Shown: positions 35,321 to 46,367 of the stretch, in pieces
Layout of the letters: every line of letters starts with the position of its first letter
Numbering within the stretch: position 1 is the stretch's first letter
Source: Capsicum annuum
Lineage: Eukaryota > Streptophyta > Magnoliopsida > Solanales > Solanaceae
NCBI RefSeq assembly: GCF_002878395.1
Contig: NC_061120.1
Location: forward strand, 99,725,124 to 99,789,123
DNA length: 64,000 nucleotides
Direction of reading: 5' to 3'
Notes under the pieces: model-generated
Seen by the model: the letters and a program-made list of their open reading frames with translations, nothing else
Told to the model about the DNA's origin: nothing
Database searches by the model: none
Made by a program: the position numbers and the translations under genes

Positions 35321-36308
35321 TGATACTTGACTCTTAATGTAAACATCTTGGATGAATTTGGGATGGAAGAAACACACGAGGAGTATCAATTATGATAATT
35401 GACTCTTAATGTAAATATCTTGGATGAATTTGGGATGGAAGAAACACATGAGGAGTATCAATTAGGGATCTTATTAATTTACTTTAGTTTAGTTTTGGCT
35501 CACACATATGAATTCCAATTTGTTGATTCATTGTAAAACTATGAGTGGCTAAACACCCTCGTTCTAGGGTTGGGGCCAGGAATATGAATACTTTGTTTTC
35601 AATTAAGTTGGCTTATTTTTAGTTATCATGTTTGGTTTTTCATATATTCTTATTTTTACTATTCTAAGGATTTGCAGCTCTTAAGATAAACCTATATTTC
35701 TTTTGTAAGCCCGAATGGAGGAACAATAGACTAGATCATGGGATATATAGAGTAGGATCTTATACTTTAAATGAATTAAAGATATGATTTACGGTAAGGA
35801 TTGGAATATACCAAACTTTCCCAATTTGGTTCAAATACAGGATGAAATACAAATACTTTTTAAGTTAGTTCTCACTACCCCATTGAACAATGTAATTGTG
35901 GGTCTAACTTAGATAAGCGAATAAAGCATGACCATTCCCTAATCACGTTATCAGCCCCGTGAAGCAATAACCATGATAATTAAATTAGCCAACAAAATTG
36001 TATAGCTTAGTAGGATTGTTCAAAGTGTCTTGACCCTGGATTTCTCAAATTATTATCTCCAACACTCTACAATCTCGAAGTGTGTATTGTTATTCTTAAT
36101 TCTCAAACATGCACTCTCTTTTGTTATGCTTTGCACTTGTTTAATCTTCTTAGTATTGCGCAAATTAGATTGTTACTAAATACTTATCCCTGTGGTATCG
36201 ATACTTGGCTCTTAAAGATTACTTTATTACTTGCATGACCATGTACACTTGCGTGTGAGGTAGTACCGCAACAACGACAATGAAATATTATACACATTGG
36301 ACTCATCC
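35321..36308 (+). repeat. 5' LTR of Athila element E (left end tentative)
   Basis: The stretch ending at about 36308 has the signature end of Athila-type LTRs: CCCTGTGGTATCGATACTTGG near 36189 and CTTGCGTGTGAGG near 36249, followed by the primer site. I place the start at TGATACTTGACTC (35321), which begins a 72-bp unit that is duplicated in tandem (35321-35392 and 35393-35464). The position is inferred, not proven, because the 3' LTR of this element is not in the window. No genes. Confidence 0.55.
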
Positions 36309-36309
36309 A

Positions 36310-36334
36310 ATTTTTGACGTCGTTGTTAAGGATT
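36310..36334 (+). promoter_or_regulatory. Primer-binding site of Athila element E
   Basis: TTTTTGACGTCGTTGTTAAGG resembles the Athila/Tat primer region, which in the family reads TTTTTGGCGCCGTTGCCGGGG. Most differences are transitions, mainly G to A, C to T, consistent with deamination. It separates LTR from gag. Confidence 0.6.
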
Positions 36335-36623
36335 AGCATACATCTAATTCATACTATGTGTTTTAATACTACTTTTAGAGCTTACTTTTATATTTATAAT
36401 TATTATTATTTTCATTAATATTATCATTGTAACTTTTTCTATCATCATATATACTACTTTATAATAGTATTAGTAGTATTTCTATCAAATATTCTTTATA
36501 ATCTCATTCTCGTTTACTTTTTTTCTATTAAACTTATTTTAATTTTCTCTACTCTATGAGTTTTAGGTAGTTTATGACCCGCTCATATATAAAAATATTG
36601 GCCAATTACTATCCAAAAATTGA

Positions 36624-37283
36624 ATGAACTATTCATTTGCGTTGGGTAGAACAAATATTAGTTTTGGCAGAATAGGAAACCAACCTAATAATGAAAATAA
36701 CCCTCTAGAAATTCCACCACATGCTCTAGATGATCTGTTTGATGAAGTGGTGTCGAGACCCTCAAATAGAATTTTGAGGGACTACTCAAGACTAGATCAC
36801 TTCAACTGTGAATCTAGTGTTGGAAAATCTCCAGTTGCAGCTAACAATTTTTGAAATCAGGAATGGATTAATTAAAATAATTCAACAATCATCTACTTTT
36901 TTCGGTGATCCAAGTGAAGATCCACATCGTCGTTTGATTGATTTTTTAGAATTAGTTGAAACTATTAAATATATTGGAGTCTCTCTCAAAGAAATTAAGG
37001 CTATTTCATTTTTCTGTAAAAAGATATGCAAAAATTTGGTTGTGAAGTTTGTCTCAAGGGTCTATTACCTCATGGGATCAGATAACTAAGAAATTTTTAA
37101 ACAAATATTTTTCCAATGCTAAAACCATAAAATAAAGACAAGATATTTCTAATTTCTTGCAGACTGATACTGAGTGAGCGTATCAAGCTTGGAAAATATT
37201 GAAAGCAATATTAAGAAAATGTCCACATCATGGCATACCTGGACATTATGCAATTGTATATTTTTTATCATGGATTAAAGCCT
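36624..37283 (+). pseudogene. Athila element E gag, first part
   Basis: An Athila gag. The open frame 36624-36854 begins with ATG and continues with a polar N-terminal region. After a frame change, 36808-37089 carries RNGLIKIIQQSSTFFGDPSEDPHRRLIDFLELV, split here as the GLIKII and GDPSEDPHRRL words, the conserved start of the capsid domain. CPHHGIPGHYAIVYFLSWIK is readable at 37212-37280. The coding sequence is interrupted at 37284 by the CACTA element and resumes at 40570. At least two frame changes precede the insertion, so decay began before or continued after it. Confidence 0.75.
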
Positions 37284-37314
37284 CACTACTAAAAATATGG
37301 TAAAAGGAGATCTA

Positions 37315-37515
37315 AAAAAAGAGACCTCAAAAATAGGTCGCAAGAAAGAGACCTCATGAGGTCACTATTTCCTTTAATATTATTTTTTATATTTTTAAAA
37401 AGGAAATATACTTTATGAGGTCGATTAATTGAAATAAAAAAATTAAAAATTATTAGTAGCGACCTCATGAGATTAGAATTAAATTCTGAAAAAAATTGCA
37501 ACCTCACGAGGTCAC
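37315..37515. repeat. Subterminal palindrome cluster, left end of CACTA
   Basis: Repeated GAGACCTCATGAGGTCAC-like words: full at about 37347-37363, and variants near 37319, 37412, 37462 and 37498. GACCTCATGAGGTC is its own reverse complement. In this superfamily such subterminal repeats bind the element's own DNA-binding protein. Confidence 0.8.
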
Positions 37516-37719
37516 TAAACATTTTCAAAAAATTTAAAAATTAAAAAAAAATTGACCTAAGTCTCTATTTTTTAAATTTCCACTTACAGCTTTAATTAAA
37601 AAAGAAGACCTAATTAAAAATTTAATATTTAATATTAAATTAGACCATTTTTAACCCGACTCTAAAACCTTCTCTTTCTCAAAATTTTCTCTCTCGCAAC
37701 CGTAGCTTCACCTCCATCT

Positions 37720-37791
37720 ATGTTGCCCCTACCTTCCATCCATCCATCGCCCGCCACTCCACCTCCAACGGTCCTCTGTCCCGTCCGTGAG
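37720..37791 (+). other. Gene-like GC-rich first exon inside CACTA
   Basis: An ATG at 37720 opens 24 codons rich in proline and ending exactly at GAG/GTACGT, a good 5' splice site (GT at 37792). It lies after a CT-rich leader (37665-37715) and is markedly more GC-rich than its surroundings. It could be the element's own first exon or a captured host exon. The peptide (LPLPSIHPSPATPPPTV) is not recognised. Splicing is inferred from sequence only. Confidence 0.35.
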
Positions 37792-38752
37792 GTACGTTTG
37801 CTTCTCTTCTCTTCTCTTACTTTGACTCTTTGATTTGTATGCAGATTAAGTATGCTGAAAATATTTTTTGATAACTCACTTTTTAACTTCTCTATAGAGT
37901 AGAAAAGGTCATTTTTCTTGATTTATGAGTATTTGTTTTTGGGTAGTTCATATAGAATTGATTTTTGATAGATCTGGATATTTAGATCTCTTTTGATCGA
38001 CTATAATGCACGTTATTGTAGGTAAATTATAAGGCATAATAGGTGAGTTAGATATTTTGTTTTTTTATTTGATGAATTATTTACAAAAAATAAAAAATAG
38101 AAAATCTCAAACATCTAGCATTTGTTCCCAGCATGTGTCCTCTCTCTATTGTTTTTGGGTGAGTTAGTGATGGACCTTGGGAAAACTTGTAAAATTTTGA
38201 TGACCATAAACCTGCTCACAAGTTTGCTAATTTTCAGGTATAATTTTAGTAGACTTTTCAAGTTACAGATGGATCTGTAATAGAATCAGACATTAGTTTT
38301 ACAATCATTTTCTATATGCAGTTTGTGAATTTTACTAATATCATAAAAAATATACAATTATTTCAGAAATAGAAGTTGCATTGCTCTTGCTGCACTCATG
38401 GAGATCCCTATCTAATATAAAGTAGCAAGAGAACATGTTGGTCTGCTTGGGCATGAACATAATACTATCTTTATTATCGGCACCCTACATCAATTTACAT
38501 ATGTTATTGAACAAAATATCTTATAGGATGAATTAAAATTTTCACCTTGTTGGTAGGAGTTTGATTTCCCACCTTGTAGTCTCCTTCTCTTTTTCCCTCC
38601 CCCTACGTCTGATTAAAAATAAAATAAAAAAACTCATAGAATACCCTCTCAATATTAACTATTAAGTTAAATTAGTCCTTTTTATGAGTGTTCGACTACA
38701 GTTAAGATGATAAGAGAAGTTAAAATATGCAATAGAAAATATATAGTGCTAT

Positions 38753-39064
38753 ATGTTTATAACGGTATATAGCTATCCAGAACTTATAACGTATAAAAGT
38801 CTAGGTGAATATAGGATGAGAGCTAAATTTGTAGAAGGTGTTGATGATTTTGTGGACTATGCAATGATACTAGAATATTTTCGGTTTAGTGGTTTGATTA
38901 AGCATTCTTATCAGAAATGTCAATGTATGAATTTTGAAAAATCAAAAATTGTTGAGTTCATCTCTATCAGAAGAGGTTCAAAAAATAGTATACAGTGTGG
39001 ACTAGTTATGAAGAAATTGATAATTTTGGTAAATTCTCTTCCGTTAAGACAAACAAATGTGTAG
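38753..39064 (+). pseudogene. CACTA transposase-associated domain fragment
   Basis: A 103-codon frame with AKFVEGVDDFVDYAM followed by SGLIKHSYQKCQCMNFEKSK. The order, a (F/Y)VEGVxxFxxFA helix then a Cys-rich GxIxCPCxKCxC segment, is that of the Transpos_assoc domain that precedes TNP2-type transposases of CACTA elements. Cysteines that would form CPC are lost. The next expected words, WTSYEEIDNFGKFSS, are present in another frame near 39000-39045, so a frameshift follows. The transposase catalytic part is not present. This supports the CACTA assignment from coding sequence. Confidence 0.6.
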
Positions 39065-39479
39065 TATGCTTTTACTAGCATCTAGACTTCTTCTAATCTT
39101 ATGTTTTAACTTCTAGATTACCAGCGTATACAATTGTAGTCTTGTTCTTATATAGAGGGTAATTTCCAACTATACTTATCTAAGCAGTTGTTGCTCTTCA
39201 TATTAGAACTATGCATATTGAAGCTTCCTACCAAATCTGTATAGTTTTGTGAGTGAAGTATATTGTCTAATTTAGCTATTTGATTTTGCTTTGATTTCCA
39301 GTTGTTCTTTCATTACATTATGTTTTTCTCTTGAGTAATCAAATGCCTGATATAAAGACCGAAAAATTCTCATATTTAAAGTAGTTCTCAAGATAAGTTA
39401 TATCAAAATATGCGATTGTTGTCTTATGTTACTTGAAATTATTTGGTAGATCTAATAGTTTCTCTGATATGTTAATAGG

Positions 39480-39697
39480 ATGAAGAACATAATCCAGAAG
39501 ATCCTAAGAAAGAAGAGGCACCTAAAATAACACATGGGAGGCTATTGGCTGAATGTTGCTTTTACACAATGTAGGAAGGTACATCAAACTACTTTAAAGG
39601 GTTGATATTGATCTTATGCAATCTGACTGATGCTGCAAGTTTCTTTGTACATATTGATCCATCCAAAGATAGGTCCCTAGTTTCATTTTTTTGTTGA
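39480..39697 (+). pseudogene. Captured fragment of a CAX-type cation/H+ exchanger gene in CACTA
   Basis: From 39575 the frame reads EGTSNYFKGLILILC, then AASFFVHIDPSKD, and stops at 39695-39697. This is very like the last membrane helix and C-terminus of plant vacuolar CAX exchangers, which swap Ca2+ or metal ions for protons at the tonoplast. The same frame upstream (39480-39573) gives an acidic stretch, NPEDPKKEEAPKITHGR, like the acidic loop of CAX, then CCFYTM and a TAG at 39572-39574. A TTAATAG acceptor-like site precedes it. Most exchanger helices are absent, so this is a chimeric fragment, not a gene. Assignment rests on remembered family patterns, not a search. Confidence 0.6.
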
Positions 39698-40070
39698 AGT
39701 GGACTTGATGTAGGGAGCCATGATTATATATTCATGCCTCAGCTAAATGAGCTCTTTGACTCCCAACAATGAAATGAATAGGCATTGAGTTTGGCTAGCT
39801 GCACTGTCTCCTGATCTTTCTCTAGTACTTTATTGTAGTTGTTGAATGGCACAAGTGGAGATAAAGAGAAATTATTATTTTGGTAATGTATCATAGTGTA
39901 TTCATATATACTTGTAGTATTCTTTTATTTTTTGAGAATGAGAATGAGCTTGTAGTTTTCTTTTAGAAGAGACATTTTTTACAGTTAGACAACAAGTCAA
40001 GGATATTTTGTATTTTTGGCATGTAAAGATACATTATATTGTTTTTAATGTGGATTGGATGACATTATAT

Positions 40071-40122
40071 ATGTGTCTGTGTGTGTATACACATACATAT
40101 ATATATGTATGTATGTATATAT
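40071..40122. repeat. TG/TA simple repeat in CACTA interior
   Basis: An alternating TGTG, TATAC, ATATAT and GTATGTAT tract in the AT-rich right half of the CACTA element. No gene is seen from 39700 to 40220. Confidence 0.8.
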
Positions 40123-40224
40123 TGTTGTTGTTGATTGATTGTTGACGTCTCTTTTATCTTGATTTAGCTTATAAAATTGTATATATATTATTGAATTGAA
40201 TTAAAATGGTTTTAATAGTTTTAT

Positions 40225-40540
40225 TTGTATAAAGAGACCGCATGGGATCGTTGTTTTATGTTATTTTCTTATTAAAGGCTACCTCATGAGGTTGCTATTT
40301 AGAAAATAAAAATAATTATTAAAAAAGTTGCGACCTCATGAGATCACTTTTAATAATAACACAACATAAAATAGCAACCTCATGAGATCACTTTTTAAAA
40401 ATGGAAAATAAATAAATAACATATAAAGCAACCTCATGAGGTCTCTTAAAAAAAGCGACCTATGTTTTATTGACCCACCGTTGAGGTCACTTTTTAGGTC
40501 TCTTTTTCTGGAAAAGAGACCTCATGAGGTCTCTTTATTA
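40225..40540. repeat. Subterminal palindrome cluster, right end of CACTA
   Basis: At least six copies or variants of CGACCTCATGAGGTCGC: near 40230, 40275, 40331, 40375, 40430 and a perfect AGAGACCTCATGAGGTCTCT near 40514. Spacing is 40-80 bases. They mirror the left cluster. Confidence 0.82.
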
Positions 40541-40569
40541 GGTCTCTTTTAACATCTTTTTTAGTAGTG

Positions 40570-42100
40570 TCTTCATCTAGAAATATGATAGATGCAGCTG
40601 CTGGACGATCCATCATGGGTAAAACCATAGAAGAAGCACTGGAAATGGTGAGTGAGATCTCATAAAATGCTATTCAATAACCATCTGGTCGCGTACTCAC
40701 CAAAAATACTGCTACGGTAAATCAAGAAAAGGCTTCAAATACACTAAAAAACATATTTCTTCTTTGGCATAAAAGTTTGAATCTTTTTAGTTGAATGCAC
40801 AACGGTCAAGTCAAGTTGGGGATTGTAACATGCGTGAAGAAAATCATCTAAACCACAAATGTCAAGCAACAAACTAGAATGATGAACAAGTTAATATCCT
40901 CAAATATAATCCATACTCTTTTTTAGTCCCTTGGCACATAAACATCTGAGATTTTAATGAAGCAATATTAATGGTGCTAAAAATCCTCAAAGATTTCAAA
41001 AGAAACCAGTACATGGTACACTTGAATTTCAGAATCAAAATCGTAAGACATCAAATTTCAAATCACATATCAGAAAACAACTCTATATCAGAAAAGACCC
41101 TCATATGTCCATTCAAACTTTGTTGACTTATTGTATAAATACTTCAAAAAAAATAGATGAAAAAATAGAGACTAAAACGGAAGCTTTTAAAAATTTGGAA
41201 ACTTAGTTAAGTCAATTGGCAAATCTTATGTCAGAAAGGATTTAAGGCCCATTACCAAGCAATACAGAGAAAAATCTTATAGAGCTATTTAAAGCCTTTG
41301 CTTTAAGGTCAAGTAAGAATCTTGGTAAACCTTTTACCGATATCCAAGTAATGGATCAGTCAAAACAATAGGTAAGTAAAGATAAAGATGTTGAAATACC
41401 TCTAGACAACCAAAATTAAAAATTGAAGAGAAGAATAGTGAAAAAATGACTTCTACCCCTGTGACAATTTCTTTTCCACAAAAAATGAAAAGAGAGAAGC
41501 TTGACAAGCAATTTGCCAAATTTTTTAATATTGTAAAGAAAATTCATATTAATATCCCTTTCATCGATTCTCTTTTACATATGCCTTCATATAAAAATTT
41601 TCTAAAAGTATATTTTGTTAATTAAAAAAAATTAAAAAAAGCTTTTATGGTAGTGCTTACTGAAAACTGTAGTACTTCAAAATAAGCTACCTCAAAAGCT
41701 CGGTGATCTAGGTAGTTTCACAACTTCATACACTTTCGGAGGGGTATATTTTGAAAAAACACTATGAATTCTAGAGATTCAATAAATTTAATGCCACTTT
41801 ATATTTTTACAAAATAGAATATTGGTGAAATAAAAATCACAAGTATCTCTCTTCAGTGTGCAGATCAAAGTGCAAAAAATCTAAAGAAATAATTAAGAAT
41901 GTTCTAGTAAAAGTAGATAAATTCATTTTTCTTATAGATTTTATAGTAATTAAAATGCATGAATGACTTCTTGAACCAATAATTTTGGGTAGTCTATTTT
42001 ATGCGATAGGAAGAGCAATCATAGATGTCCATCAAGGACAACTAATTTTAAAAGTGGATGAAGAAAGAGACATTTTTATATGCAAAAAATGTTAAGATTT
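40570..42100 (+). pseudogene. Athila element E gag (rest) and protease
   Basis: The gag resumes with SRNMIDAAAGRSIMGKTIEE at about 40575-40635, the conserved end of the capsid domain (family: MVDASANG...). Around 41485-41610 the pre-protease segment KKIHINIPFIDSLLHMPSYK is readable. At 41780-42060 the protease follows in broken frames: NSRDSINLMPLYIF, then EPIILGSLFYAIGRAIIDV. The DxGA catalytic word is destroyed (NSRDS). Stops are frequent throughout. Confidence 0.7.
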
Positions 42101-42399
42101 TTAGGAGATGAGATATCATCTTCATGCTTTTTAATTGATCCAATTGAGTATCTTACAGATGAATTTAAATATGAGAAATCGATTCTAGACTATATGGAAA
42201 GATGCTTACTTAATTGTGGTTCATCATAAGATAATGATCTCTTCGTCAGGAGTGAAGCAAAAAAAATGGAAAAAGATTACAAAGATGAAGAAATGAAATT
42301 ATAAAGAGTTTAACAAAAACTTAAACTCAAAATACTTCCTTCCAATTTAGAATATGTTTATCCTGAGCCTAAATTATTTTCAGTGAGTATTTCATCTTC

Positions 42400-43790
42400 T
42401 CTCACTGCTACACAAGAACATAATTTGATTGAAGTATTACAAGCACAGAGGAGCATCAGGATGGACGGTCATAGATATCAGAGGATATTAAATCCTGCAA
42501 TGCAAGAAGTAGTGAAAATGAGATTATAAAACTTCTGGCGGTAGGTATATTTATCCTATTTCTAATAGTCCTTGGGTAAGTCCAATTTAGATAGTAAAAA
42601 AAAGGGAGGTATGGCAATCATACAAAATAAAAATAATAAACCTACACCAACTAGAACTGTTACTAGATGAAAAGTTTGTATTGATTACAAATGTCTAAAT
42701 GATGCCACCAGAAAAGATCATTCTATTTTACCATTCATTTATCAAATGTTAGAAAGGATAGTAAGATATGATTTTACTATTTTCTTAATAGATATCCAGG
42801 TTATAACCAAATTCCAAAAGCACTTGAAGATAAGGATAAGACAACTTTCACATGTCCTAATGGAACTTATGCTTATAGGATAATATCATTTGGTTTGTGT
42901 TATGCACCCGCCATATTTCAGCGTATGTTAGTAATTTTCTTAGACATGAGCAAAAAAATTCTAAAGATTTTTATGGATTCACACTTTTTAGAAAACCATT
43001 TAAAGATTATCTTTACCACTTGCCCTTCTTAAGAGATGTGAGAGACAAACTTGATTCTTAATTATGATAAATAACACATTATGATTACAGAAGAAATTAT
43101 TTTAGGAGATAAAATAACTGCTAAGGGATAGAAGTCGATAAGGCTAAAATTTATATCATAGCAAGATTATCTCCTCCCATAACCATTAAAGATATTAGAG
43201 GTTTTTACAAACGGTTTATAAAAGATTTTTCAAGGATCTCAAAACCTCTAAACAACCTTTTGATGAAAGATGTTGAGTTTGAATTTTCAAAGTGATTGGC
43301 TAAAGACTTTTGAAAAACACAAGAATAGATTATCAACTGCCCTTAGAGTTGTCTCCCCTAATTGGAACCACCCTTTTGAGATCTTGTGTGATGCTAGTGA
43401 TATAACCGTAGGTATTGTTTTAGGTCAGAGAAAAGAAAATATTTTTATTTATTATGCTAGTTGGACATTGAATGAGGCCCAACTGAAATATGCAACAATA
43501 GGACGAAATTATTAGCAGTAGTATTTGCATATAATAAGTTTTATTTTTATTTAATAGGAGCCAAGGTTATTGTTTTCGTTATCCATGCGGCTTTATCATA
43601 CCTCTTTGCAAAGAAAGATGCTTGTCCTAGATTTTTAAGATGGATTTTACTTCTATAGGAATTTTATCATAAAATAAAAGACAAGAAAGAAACAGAAAAT
43701 TAAGTAGCTGATTATTTGTCTAGATTAGAGAAACCTCATCTTGAGCTTACAGAAATAAAGGAAGAATTTCTTGAGAAACATGTATTTTTA
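42400..43790 (+). pseudogene. Athila element E reverse transcriptase and RNase H
   Basis: RT words in broken frames: KVCIDYKCLNDATRKDH at about 42668-42720, LPFIYQMLERIV, then CYAPAIFQRM near 42900. The motif with two catalytic aspartates falls in a damaged stretch near 42960 and is not recognisable as intact. RNase H is clearest at 43270-43515: HPFEILCDASDITVGIVLGQ with the first catalytic aspartate kept, and SWTLNEAQLKYATIGRN. The tail near 43700-43730 reads VADYLSRLE. The order and words are those of Athila, not of chromoviruses. Confidence 0.75.
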
Positions 43791-43799
43791 GCTATAACT

Positions 43800-44970
43800 C
43801 AGCAACGCTAGTTTATAAATATTTCAAATTACTTGGCTGGAAAGTGGATACCCCAAGATCTCACTTATCAACAGAGGAAAAAACTCATTTTTATGCTAAA
43901 TATTACTTGTGGGATGAACCTTACTTTTTAAAAAAAGAATTGCAGATTTCATCATCAAATGATATGTACCTAAGGAGGATATGGAGAACATACTTTATCA
44001 TTGTCATGGTGGAGCAATTGGAGGACATTATGCAGCCAATCAAATTACCTTTACAATTTTTAAAGCTAAATTTTTATGTCCAATAAATTTTTAAGAATGC
44101 TCGAGCATATGTCGCAAAATGTGAAGAATTTCAAAGAACGGGAAATATCACAAAGAGAGATGAGATGTCATTACGATCAATACATGTATGTGAAAAATTT
44201 AATATTTGCGGAATGGATTTTTTGGGTCCTTTTCCATATCTCACTCTTATACATACATTCTCATGGTGATGGATTATGTATCGAGGTGGGTTGAAGCAAT
44301 TCCTATAAGAAAAAATGATGCTCGTACAGTGTGTGATTCTTTTAAAAAAAATTAATTTTACCAGATTTGACAAATCAGGATTCATCATTAGCAATTAACG
44401 GACTCATTTCATTAATAAATAATTTTTTGTCTTACTATAAAAATATGGTGTAACTCACAAAACAGGAACAACAAATGATACTCAAACTCAAGGGCAAGTG
44501 GAAGTTACCAACCATGAAATAAAAAGAATACTTGAAAAAATGATAGATATTTTTAGAAAAGATTGGGTCTTAAAATTATATAATGCTCTATGGACATACC
44601 GAACGACCTTTAAAATACCAATTTGGACATCTGCATATAAATTAGTTTTTGGAAAATCTTGTCCTTGACTCGTTGAATTAGAACATAAAGCTTTTTAGGC
44701 AATGAAAACACATAATTGTGAATTAACCTCTGCTGGAAAATATTGATTTCTTCAAGTCAATGAATTAGAAGAAATGAGGTTAGAAGCCTATGAAAATACC
44801 AGAATTTTTAAAGAAAAAACAAAAAAAATGGCATGACAATTTGATTCAACCAAAGAGTTTTAAAATTGGAGACTTAGTACTTCTTTATAGTAGAAGGCTT
44901 AGATTATTTTCAAGAAAACTAAAATCCAGATGGACAGGACCCTACAATTGTTACATTTGTCAATTCTTTT
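43800..44970 (+). pseudogene. Athila element E integrase, cut by hAT
   Basis: The zinc-binding region decays through 43850-44110 (the plus frame 43844-44086 includes DEPYFLKK). The core shows GMDFLGPFPYL at about 44211-44243 with the first catalytic Asp and DYVSRWVEAIPI near 44268. The C-terminal part is well kept at 44790-44960: KTKKWHDN-like, KIGDLVLLYSRRLRLF, LKSRWTGPYN. At 44971 the sequence changes abruptly to the terminal repeat of a hAT element, and the rest of the integrase and the 3' LTR of Athila E are not found in this window. Confidence 0.72.
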
Positions 44971-45199
44971 TAGGGTTGTTAATTGGGCCGGGTTGGGTCA
45001 ACCCGAAACCGGCCTGTCAAATTTAGCCAGTTTATGGGCCGGTCCAATTCCGGGCCAGGTTAAACGGGACGGTCCGGTTCTGGGTCCAACAGTAAATTTT
45101 AAAAAAAACAACCCGGGACCAGCCCACTAAACCTAATCCGGTCCAACCAGCCTAAACCCGATCAAAACTGGTTCAAAATCTGGTCAAAACTAGTCAAAA

Positions 45200-45910
45200 G
45201 CAAAACAAAAAAATTAAAAGATTTTTCTCCAATATACACTATATATACCCACCTACATACATTTTAAATACGTTAAACAATATATATACACTATATATAT
45301 AGTATATACTACATTAGAATTTATAAAACACTACACAATTACACATGTAATCGTGTATACGACTATACGTTAGTTAAATATATATACTACTCCAAATAAA
45401 ACATATGCTACAAGATATATACTACAATATAATGATATATATGCTAATTTATAAATCATTTACACATGTATACGTTAAATATATACAACTTTAGAGTCTA
45501 TAGAAGATATATACACATATATACGTACCATTCAATATATATGTACTACTTTAAATAAAACATATACTACAATATATCTATACTACAATGGATACACACA
45601 CTATATATATAGTCATAGACTAATTTATAAAATATATACACATGTATACGTTAAATATATACTCTTTTAAAGTCTATATTCTATATATACACATATATAC
45701 GTACCATTTAATATATATACTACTTTAAAAAATATTCTACAAGATATATACTACAATATAATGATATATATACTACAATATATCTATACTACAATATATA
45801 TACACACTATATATATAGTTATAGACTAATTAATAAAACATATACACATGTATACGTTAAATATATACTATTTTAGAGTTTATATTCTATATATATACAT
45901 ATATACGTAC
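45200..45910. repeat. AT-rich tandem repeats of the hAT element, left part
   Basis: Repeats of roughly 170-200 bases built on ACACATGTATACGTTAAATAT and ATATATACGTACCATT. Anchor words ACACATGTATACG recur near 45465, 45640 and 45845. The same words resume at 53878 and 53979 beyond the pararetrovirus, so the two blocks were once continuous. No gene. Confidence 0.82.
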
Positions 45911-46335
45911 CCTCTCTTGTAAAAATATTCTGAGTGTGGAATAAAAGATCTTTGCTTCTGAGCACAATCCATCGTGTTAAGGTTAATTTAAATTTTTATT
46001 TTGTTTCAAATTTAATTTAAACTTTATTATCTCTAGCTATGATGGGCTAAATTCCTAGTGTTGAGCTATAATAGAATATGTTACATGTATGAAATGGCAT
46101 CTTGTTATTAATAAGAATTATAAATCTCCATTGTTACAGAGGTCTATATGTTAAGATGTTGAAGTTATGAGTCCAATCTTGCATTAATGTTGAATGTCCC
46201 TGTAAAGGCCGATTAGCCAAGTGGGTGTGCAGGCCCGTAATTGGGACTTGGTTTAAGATTTAACTAATGACCAAGGTTAACTAACATACAGTGAAGGTAC
46301 CTAGTGCAACAGTGAAGCAATCCGGTTCTCAATTG
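45911..46335 (+). repeat. Left terminal direct repeat (quasi-LTR) of the pararetrovirus
   Basis: Begins around ACCCTCT and matches 53419-53846 to the end at CAATTG, about 90% by eye, with a few single-base indels. It includes a polyadenylation word AATAAA (45940-45945) and a leader ending at the primer site. The left copy lacks the promoter, which lies just before the right copy. No open frame. Confidence 0.88.
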
Positions 46336-46346
46336 GTATCAGAGTC
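46334..46346 (+). promoter_or_regulatory. tRNA-Met primer-binding site of the pararetrovirus
   Basis: TGGTATCAGAGTC, one base from the 12-base family consensus TGGTATCAGAGC, at the exact end of the repeated region. It sets the genome origin (minus-strand discontinuity) of caulimovirids. Confidence 0.85.
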
Positions 46347-46367
46347 ATGAAATACTTGTATACATAA

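Larger units (their letters stand above)
37284..40569 (+). mobile_element. CACTA (En/Spm-type) transposon, 3.3 kb
   Basis: Ends are CACTACTAAAAA at 37284 and TTTTTTAGTAGTG at 40557-40569, an inverted pair with the CACTA signature. Flanking triplets are CCT and TCT, a near-match to the 3-bp target duplication. The flanking gag frame resumes on both sides (IKAS / SRNMIDAAAG). Both ends carry many copies of a palindromic subterminal motif GACCTCATGAGGTC. The interior has a decayed transposase-associated segment (38753-39064), a gene-like first exon (37720-37791) and a captured exchanger fragment (39480-39697). No full transposase, so it is non-autonomous. Strand is set by the transposase-associated fragment. 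Confidence 0.85.
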
